A stretch of DNA of 64,000 nt from Palaemon carinicauda (lineage: Eukaryota > Arthropoda > Malacostraca > Decapoda > Palaemonidae): the NCBI RefSeq assembly GCF_036898095.1, contig NC_090725.1, positions 209,328,570-209,392,569 of the forward strand. Reading direction: 5' to 3'. Within the stretch, counting starts at the first letter, position 1, and each line of letters starts with the position of its first letter. The notes under the pieces were generated by a model. It did not search any database, was not told the DNA's origin, and was given only the letters and a program-made list of their open reading frames with translations. Made by a program: the position numbers and the translations under genes. Shown here one piece after another: positions 58,280-64,000 of this stretch.

Positions 58280-59340
58280 TCTAGAAGAAAACCATTGCCA
58301 CATTCATCATTTAACTGCTGAGTCGTGAAAGAACGCATTTTGAAGTCAAAACTTCCCCTTCATTCACTTACTGGAATACTAATCAGCATTGCGTCAGACA
58401 TTCCCCAAACCGTCCCATTTAATCTTGACTTACTCTTTCTCATGGATTCTGGGAACATCTTGACCCTTCCTTTCCAATAAGGTTTCACTATTTCAGTCCC
58501 ACTATTTCTACGCCTTCCTCTTCTACCTCCCAACTTTTTATTCAAATATATACTTCTTTCACCAATTTATCGCCATCCATAATTTCCACACGACAGAAGC
58601 ATCCCAAAATACTCTTCTCCATTTTTTCACTTATGTTAACATTGTAATACTTTTCTTGACATTTCTTACCGTATCAATCATTCTTACACTACTTAAACTA
58701 ATCATGCTACACACTATTTTATTCTTCCAGCTTCCCTTTGTTTTTCTCAGGCACATTTAACATCGATCATTCCCTCTTTAAATGAGTTATTTCCACAGCA
58801 TTCTTTGTTCACATCCTGCTACCTTTCTTGCTTCTCCTGTGTTGTGACTCTCATTGTCTCTCATGTTGGCATACCACATACATATAAACCAACCGTTTAC
58901 ATTCTTTTACCATCCATACTAACATTCATTACTCCACAATCCTCCTGTACATTTACCTTAATTTCTTTATTCCTGCTCACATTTAATCTTTAAACGCTTT
59001 AACAAGCTTCTGATGTTCCTTCCACTCTCTTAAATTTTATAGTACCATTTGCAAACATCAACCATTCCACATCTCACTCATAACTTACTTTCTTATCCCA
59101 TAACTTTGATTCCACATCCACTATCCTTTCTCTTACGGTATATCTCAAACCACTCTTTCCATAAAGACATAATAGAGAATTGGAGGCATATCTTATCCTC
59201 GTCATAGAATCAGTTTCATGCTAGACCAGTTAGTCCCCTGTTTAAAGTTTTAACATTTGCTTCACATCCATTACAAAACCTTTTAATAACAATTCGCAGA
59301 CGATCATCTCTATATCATATATTGTCATCACCGTCCACGA
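58280..59340 (-). mobile_element. degraded non-LTR RT C-terminal region (unclassified LINE)
   Basis: On the minus strand, weak RT-like strings occur in order: MFANGTIKFKRVEG-like (59060-59020), NKEIKVNVQEDCGVMNVSMDG (about 58960-58910), then a FGM..SCGNYG-like remnant of the FGHVERMD motif (58610-58570), and LNKKLGGRRGRRRNSGT (58545-58490). The pattern matches the C-terminal half of LINE polyproteins common in arthropods (RT end, FGHV.RM, GGRGRGRP). No long frame survives. Confidence 0.45.
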
Positions 59341-59386
59341 TTCCTCTCTATCAACCTATCATAACTTTTTTTTATAGGTCCATATA

Positions 59387-59429
<43 letters not shown>

Positions 59430-60020
59430 CATTATTAGTTAAGCTACAACCCTAGTTGGAAAAACAGGATGCTATAAGCCAAAGGGCTTCAAAAGGGATA
59501 AATAGCCCAGTGAAGAAAGGAGATAAGGAAATAAATAAACTAAAAGATAAGTAACGAATAATTGAAATTAAGAACTGTAACATTAAAATAGATATTTCAT
59601 ATATAAACTATAAAAGAGCAAGATAAATAAAATAGAATAGTGTGTAGGAGTGTAACTCAAGTAAGAGAACTACTCCATGAGTATGGGAGACCATGGTAGA
59701 GAGGCTATGGCACTACCCAAGACTAGAGAACAATGGTTTGATTTTGGAGTGTCCTTCTTAAAGAGTCTCTTCTACCTTTACCAAAAGAAAAGTATCCACT
59801 AAACAATTACAGTGCAGAAGTTAACTCCTTAAACGAACAAGAATTGTTTGGTACTCTCAGTGTTGTCAGGTGTTTCAGGACAGAAGATAATGTGGAAAGA
59901 ATAGGCCAGACTATTCGGTGTATGATGAGGCAAAGGAATCCAATGCAGTACTGTAGTCTTTGGTCAGTCAGAGGACCCAATAACTCTCTAGCGGTAGTAT
60001 TTCAACGGGTGGCATATAAT
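59387..60020 (-). mobile_element. SINE-like AAT-tailed element, copy 3
   Basis: The (ATT)n tail at 59387-59430 on the plus strand is followed by TTAAGCTACAACCCTAGTTG, the AGTGAAGAAAGGAGATAAGG block, TAGAGAACAATGGTTTGATT and GCCAGACTATTCGGTGTATG. It ends ACTCTCTAGCGGTAGTATTTC at about 60015. It is near full length and collinear with copy 1. Confidence 0.82.
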
Positions 60021-60494
60021 TTATCGCATAGTTGTTCCATAATAAACACTGGATATTCTCTGTTCCTGATGATACTGTTTAATGAAAACCCTATAAATAC
60101 ACTTTTCCTGGTATACTAAGCTACGTCATGCCCCTGCAGTGCATTATCTAGCTTTTATCACGGGGAAAGAACTATTTCTCTCACCGACACTTTTGAGAGC
60201 TTTTTGTCTTTTGAAGTCTGAGCATCCTCTCAATCACGCTATCCCCGGCATTTCTCCAGACTCACGCTAGTCTTTTTAAGTCCTCAATAGTCACCTCAAG
60301 AGTACCTACCTGTATATAAACCAGAGTAACGCCATACGAGTTACCATACAGTGTGGGTTGATGGGTGCCATTTTGTTTCCGGGTGGCAGGCTACCAGCCA
60401 ACCAGTCTCTCAGTGGCTAGTGGCCGGCAAGAAAGATTTTTATGTCCACACGCTTTCTTTCTGTTTTACATAATTAGTGACGTGATAGTACACA

Positions 60495-60593
60495 ATGCCA
60501 TATTGTTCTGCTTATGATTGTGCCAATAAACCCGAGAAAGCATCTAAAATCTTTAGGTTTCCAAGTAATCCTGCATCTCTTTCAATTTTATGA
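60495..60593 (+). CDS. THAP-type zinc-finger N-terminus, partial
   Basis: The ATG at 60495 opens MPYCSAYDCANKPEKASKIF then RFPSNPASLSIL and a TGA. The start matches the THAP domain (MPxxCsAxxCxN, then FRFP), a C2CH zinc-dependent DNA-binding domain found in host regulators and P-element/other transposases. Only the first Cys pair is present. The normal Trp, C-x2-H and AVPTIF parts are missing. A possible splice donor (GTAATC at about 60562, within the FRFPSNP codons) could make this an exon, but it could equally be a fragment. No neighbours support either reading. Confidence 0.5.
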   Translation: MPYCSAYDCANKPEKASKIFRFPSNPASLSIL

Positions 60594-60615
60594 GTACTTT
60601 CCTTTAGATCCTTTT

Positions 60616-60616
<1 letters not shown>

Positions 60617-60679
<63 letters not shown>

Positions 60680-60680
60680 T
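60617..60680. repeat. (TC)n microsatellite
   Basis: About 60 bp of CT with one CTCC interruption, immediately 3' of the THAP fragment. Confidence 0.95.
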
Positions 60681-60689
60681 TTGATCAAA

Positions 60690-61465
<776 letters not shown>

Positions 61466-61469
61466 GAGG

Positions 61470-62135
61470 GTAGTAGGTTGGCCGGCACAGGCCACTCATT
61501 TTGATGCTACCGCTAGAGAGTTATGGGGTCCTTCGACTGGCCAGACAGTATTACATTGGATCCCTCTCTCTGGTTACGGCTCAGTTTTCCTTTGCCTACA
61601 CATACACCGAATAGTCTGGCCTATTGTTTCCATATTCTCCTCTGTCCCCATACATCTGATAACACTGAGATTAACTAGCAATTCTTCTTCGCTCAAGGGA
61701 TTAACTACTTCAATGTAATTGTTCATTGGCTACTTTCCTCTTGCTAAGGGTAGAAGAGACTCTTTAGCTACGACAAGCAGCTCTTCTATGAGAGGGACAC
61801 TCCAAAATTAAACCATTGTTCTATAGAATAGGGTAGTGCCATAGTCTCTGTACCATGATCTTCCACTGGCTTGGGTTAGAGTTCTCTAGCTTGAGGGTAC
61901 ACTCGGGCACACTATTATATCTTATTTCTCTTCCTCTTGTTATTTTGAAGTTTTTATAGTTTATATATAATAGATTCATTTTAATGTTATTATTCTTAAA
62001 CTTCTCTCATAGTATATTTCCTTATTTCCTTTCCTCACTGAGCTATTTTCCCTGTCGGAGCCCTTGGGCTTATAGCATCCTGCTTTTCTAACAAGGGTTG
62101 TAGTTAGCAAGTAATAATAATTATAATAATGTTAA
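61470..62135 (+). mobile_element. SINE-like AAT-tailed element, copy 4
   Basis: Begins GGGTAGTAGGTTGGCCGGCA at 61467-61490, continues CTACCGCTAGAGAGTTATGG and CGACTGGCCAGACAGTATTA, and ends GGGTTGTAGTTAGCAAG with a short AAT-rich tail (62113-62130). It carries the 5' head also seen in copy 1, so about 660 bp is probably full length. Confidence 0.82.
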
Positions 62136-62385
62136 AATACTTGAGACGATTGACAAAGAAACAATAAAGATACAACCATGTCCTCATAATATTGTAGTAG
62201 GCCTAATTTTCTTTCCAATAGAATATGGGATGGAAAAAAATTATACAATGTAGAAACTAGGCTATAATCACATGAAGAGTAATGGTAATAAATGGAGTAT
62301 GTAGATGCTGAAAGCACAAGCAAACACAAATTCATGATCAATAAACGCAAAATCTTCCATCTTTTTCTTCTTATCGTGTGATTTC
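62136..62385. other. spacer, nothing recognised
   Basis: AT-rich. No supported feature. Confidence 0.45.
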
Positions 62386-62389
62386 CCTC

Positions 62390-62816
62390 GCTTCAATTAA
62401 CCTTGCATGTCTTGCAATCTCTCGGGCTTCTTCTCGTTCATCTTCTTCTCGCTTTGCTATCATCTTCAACTAGATCAAATTCCTCTCCTCTGCAATTCGT
62501 CGAATCTCGGCCTCTACATCCTTATCTGCTTTCATGTATTCAGTTTGTGGGTCAACTGGTCTTTGCTTCGTTAAAAAAATTTCCCCAGGTTCCTCCAACA
62601 GCTCACGGGGTGCCACAATATTCTCTTCCGACAACTTTCCCGAGTTTATCAACGCTTCTAAAGATAGACACTTAATCTGGGCTTTAATCATCACACTCGT
62701 TGCATGGCACCACATGCCATTACGATAGAGAGCCACTGAGCTTTAGTTACATTAGCTTCTGACAATTCCTGGACACTTGGGTTATTCAAAAACTCTTGAA
62801 TATTAAACTGTGCCAT
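62390..62816 (-). pseudogene. gag-like ORF start of an LTR retroelement, broken
   Basis: The ATG at 62816 gives MAQFNIQEFLNNPSVQELSE then ANVTKAQWLSIVMACGA. A frameshift near 62715 leads into 62736-62470 (TSVMIKAQIKCLSLEALINS, then PRELLEEPGEIF). After a TAG it continues EEDEREEAREIARHARLIEA, a charged, probably helical segment. This layout (short N-terminal motif, Lys-rich middle, coiled charged part), just inside a primer-binding-like site and LTR-like region, suggests Gag of a Ty3/gypsy-type element. I do not recognise the exact family. Confidence 0.45.
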
Positions 62817-62956
62817 ATTGTAATTTTACAATAATTAATGCCTCTCCAAAAATCATATACTAACAATACTCAAAATCCCATCAACATTGTACTATTAAAA
62901 AACCTTTAATCAAAACATGGCCCTGTTATCACCAATATTTAAAAGACTCGCTCGAT

Positions 62957-63083
62957 CCCAAGGGTCTGGGCACCAAAATATATTATACGATTATGAAGAT
63001 GGCTCCCTGGTCTGGGCACTAAAGATATATTATACTATGGCTCGTGACTGGGAACCAAACATATAATATTATACATACTATGA
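62957..63083 (-). repeat. three degenerate units of about 45-50 bp with primer-binding-site-like cores
   Basis: On the plus strand the units contain GGTCTGGGCACCAAAATATA, GGTCTGGGCACTAAAGATAT and ACTGGGAACCAAACATATAA. On the minus strand the first reads TTTGGTGCCCAGACC, which resembles a tRNA 3'-end primer-binding site (TGG start). It lies 140 bp upstream of the gag-like ATG. Confidence 0.55.
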
Positions 63084-64000
63084 CTGGAAACTTAATCAAC
63101 CTCTCGAATTAAAAACTCCCTTGTTTGCTTTTACATTAAAACTGTAATACTTTAAAACATTAATACACGAATTCCGAGACAGTTAAATAACTTCCAGACA
63201 GCAATATATAACGCACTGAATATCCAAAGGTCTCTTAAGTACACTCAAACTAAACTGGGTAAATACTCTTAAGTATTATTCATGACTTACTGTGGTTCTT
63301 AACAGGACACAAGCGGAATCTGATTCTAAAATATGGTGATTAGAATAATACACTCTTTACAAAAATAAATATATTCTATACAAATTAAAACACTTTGAAA
63401 AGAATTTACTTAATAACAAAATAAGTCACTGGAAAAAAATAAGACTGAATAAAACTTAGATTGAGATAAAAATGTTACGATCTGAAAATTATATATTAAC
63501 TTGACTTGAACTATTATATCTGAATAAACCTTAGACTAAGAAAAGAAATAATGCAATGAAAATTATACAAAAGCTTGAAATTAAATCTGAATAATACAAT
63601 ATTCAAGTTTGACACTTATTGAAAAATAGATAACCAGATCACAATACAAATCTCTAATCTTCTTACAGGGCCGATTACAAAACTTTATATAATGCCAACA
63701 CTCGCCCTAATACAATGAATTCAAAATCACCGTTTCGTCTTACGTATCTTTTCGACACACAATTTGCTTTGGGGCACAGAGTCACTTAGGAGAGGACACT
63801 CTAAACATACTGAACACTTTCAAAAAATAATACACTGGGTTGCGAGAGTAAGAGAGGTGAGGAGATGACAATCTTAAGGCAGGTTGTCTCTATCTCTATC
63901 TGTATAACCTAACCTTGTTGTCACCTTTTATATGAAATCTAACTGCTACTTCCAGAAGATTCCAAAGGATTTAGGAAGCGAGGGGCTGAGCAAGGCGTCA
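63084..64000 (-). repeat. putative 5' LTR of the terminal element (runs to or past window edge)
   Basis: AT-rich, non-coding sequence upstream of the primer-binding-like units and gag-like ORF, where an LTR would be. The minus strand at the window edge begins TGACGCCTTGCTCAGCCCCT, which could be a TG start. No second copy is in the window, so the call rests only on position. Confidence 0.3.

Overview
The window looks like repeat-packed intergenic DNA from an animal, most likely a decapod crustacean. This is inferred from the co-occurrence of DIRS-type tyrosine-recombinase retrotransposons, Jockey- and RTE-like LINEs, a tRNA-derived SINE, Ty3/gypsy fragments and very long (TA)n, (GA)n and (AAT)n microsatellites. 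I found no convincing complete host gene. A 500-base run of N (48501-49000) marks an assembly gap.

Positions 1-30870 are an almost continuous cluster of DIRS-like elements, all with genes on the minus strand. Two families are present. Family 1 is copy A (1-7118, right end outside the window), copy D (16703-16761 plus 23366 to about 30870) and two reduced relatives, E (9036-9987) and relic F (about 7500-8187). Family 2 is copy B (10180-16705) and copy C (16762-23365). Each full copy reads, on the minus strand, left inverted terminal repeat, gag, RT/RNase H/methyltransferase-like/tyrosine recombinase, internal complementary region, right inverted terminal repeat. Copy C is inserted inside the right terminal repeat of copy D, and copy B abuts the end of D. 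All junctions fall on a shared ATG trinucleotide, with no other target duplication visible. That fits circular-intermediate integration by the encoded tyrosine recombinase. Copy C is the best preserved. Its gag has one in-frame TAG, and its pol has one 5-bp tandem duplication and one TGA.

Positions 30870-44900 hold mostly anonymous AT-rich sequence with degraded LINEs: a Jockey/CR1-like fragment split by a SINE-like AAT-tailed element (34570-36510), an RTE-like 3' end running into (TA)n (37990-38916), and a minus-strand Jockey-like LINE (38930-42480). That last LINE is split by a small terminal-inverted-repeat DNA transposon (40709-41584) that carries a MADF-domain exon with a consensus splice donor.

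Positions 44911-48500 carry a broken Ty3/gypsy element with a recognisable 3' LTR, cut off by another AAT-tailed SINE-like copy. After the gap, 49001-55195 is largely unrecognised sequence plus microsatellites. Positions 55197-59340 are RTE-like and other LINE remains. Two more SINE-like copies follow (59387-60020 and 61480-62130), with an orphan THAP-domain N-terminus between them (60495-60593). The window ends in a second LTR-retroelement 5' end with a gag-like start on the minus strand (62390-64000).

Nothing here works as a host operon or pathway. The functional logic is that of mobile elements: RT, RNase H and tyrosine recombinase for DIRS; endonuclease and RT for LINEs; RT, RNase H and integrase for gypsy; and parasites (SINEs, deleted elements) that depend on them.
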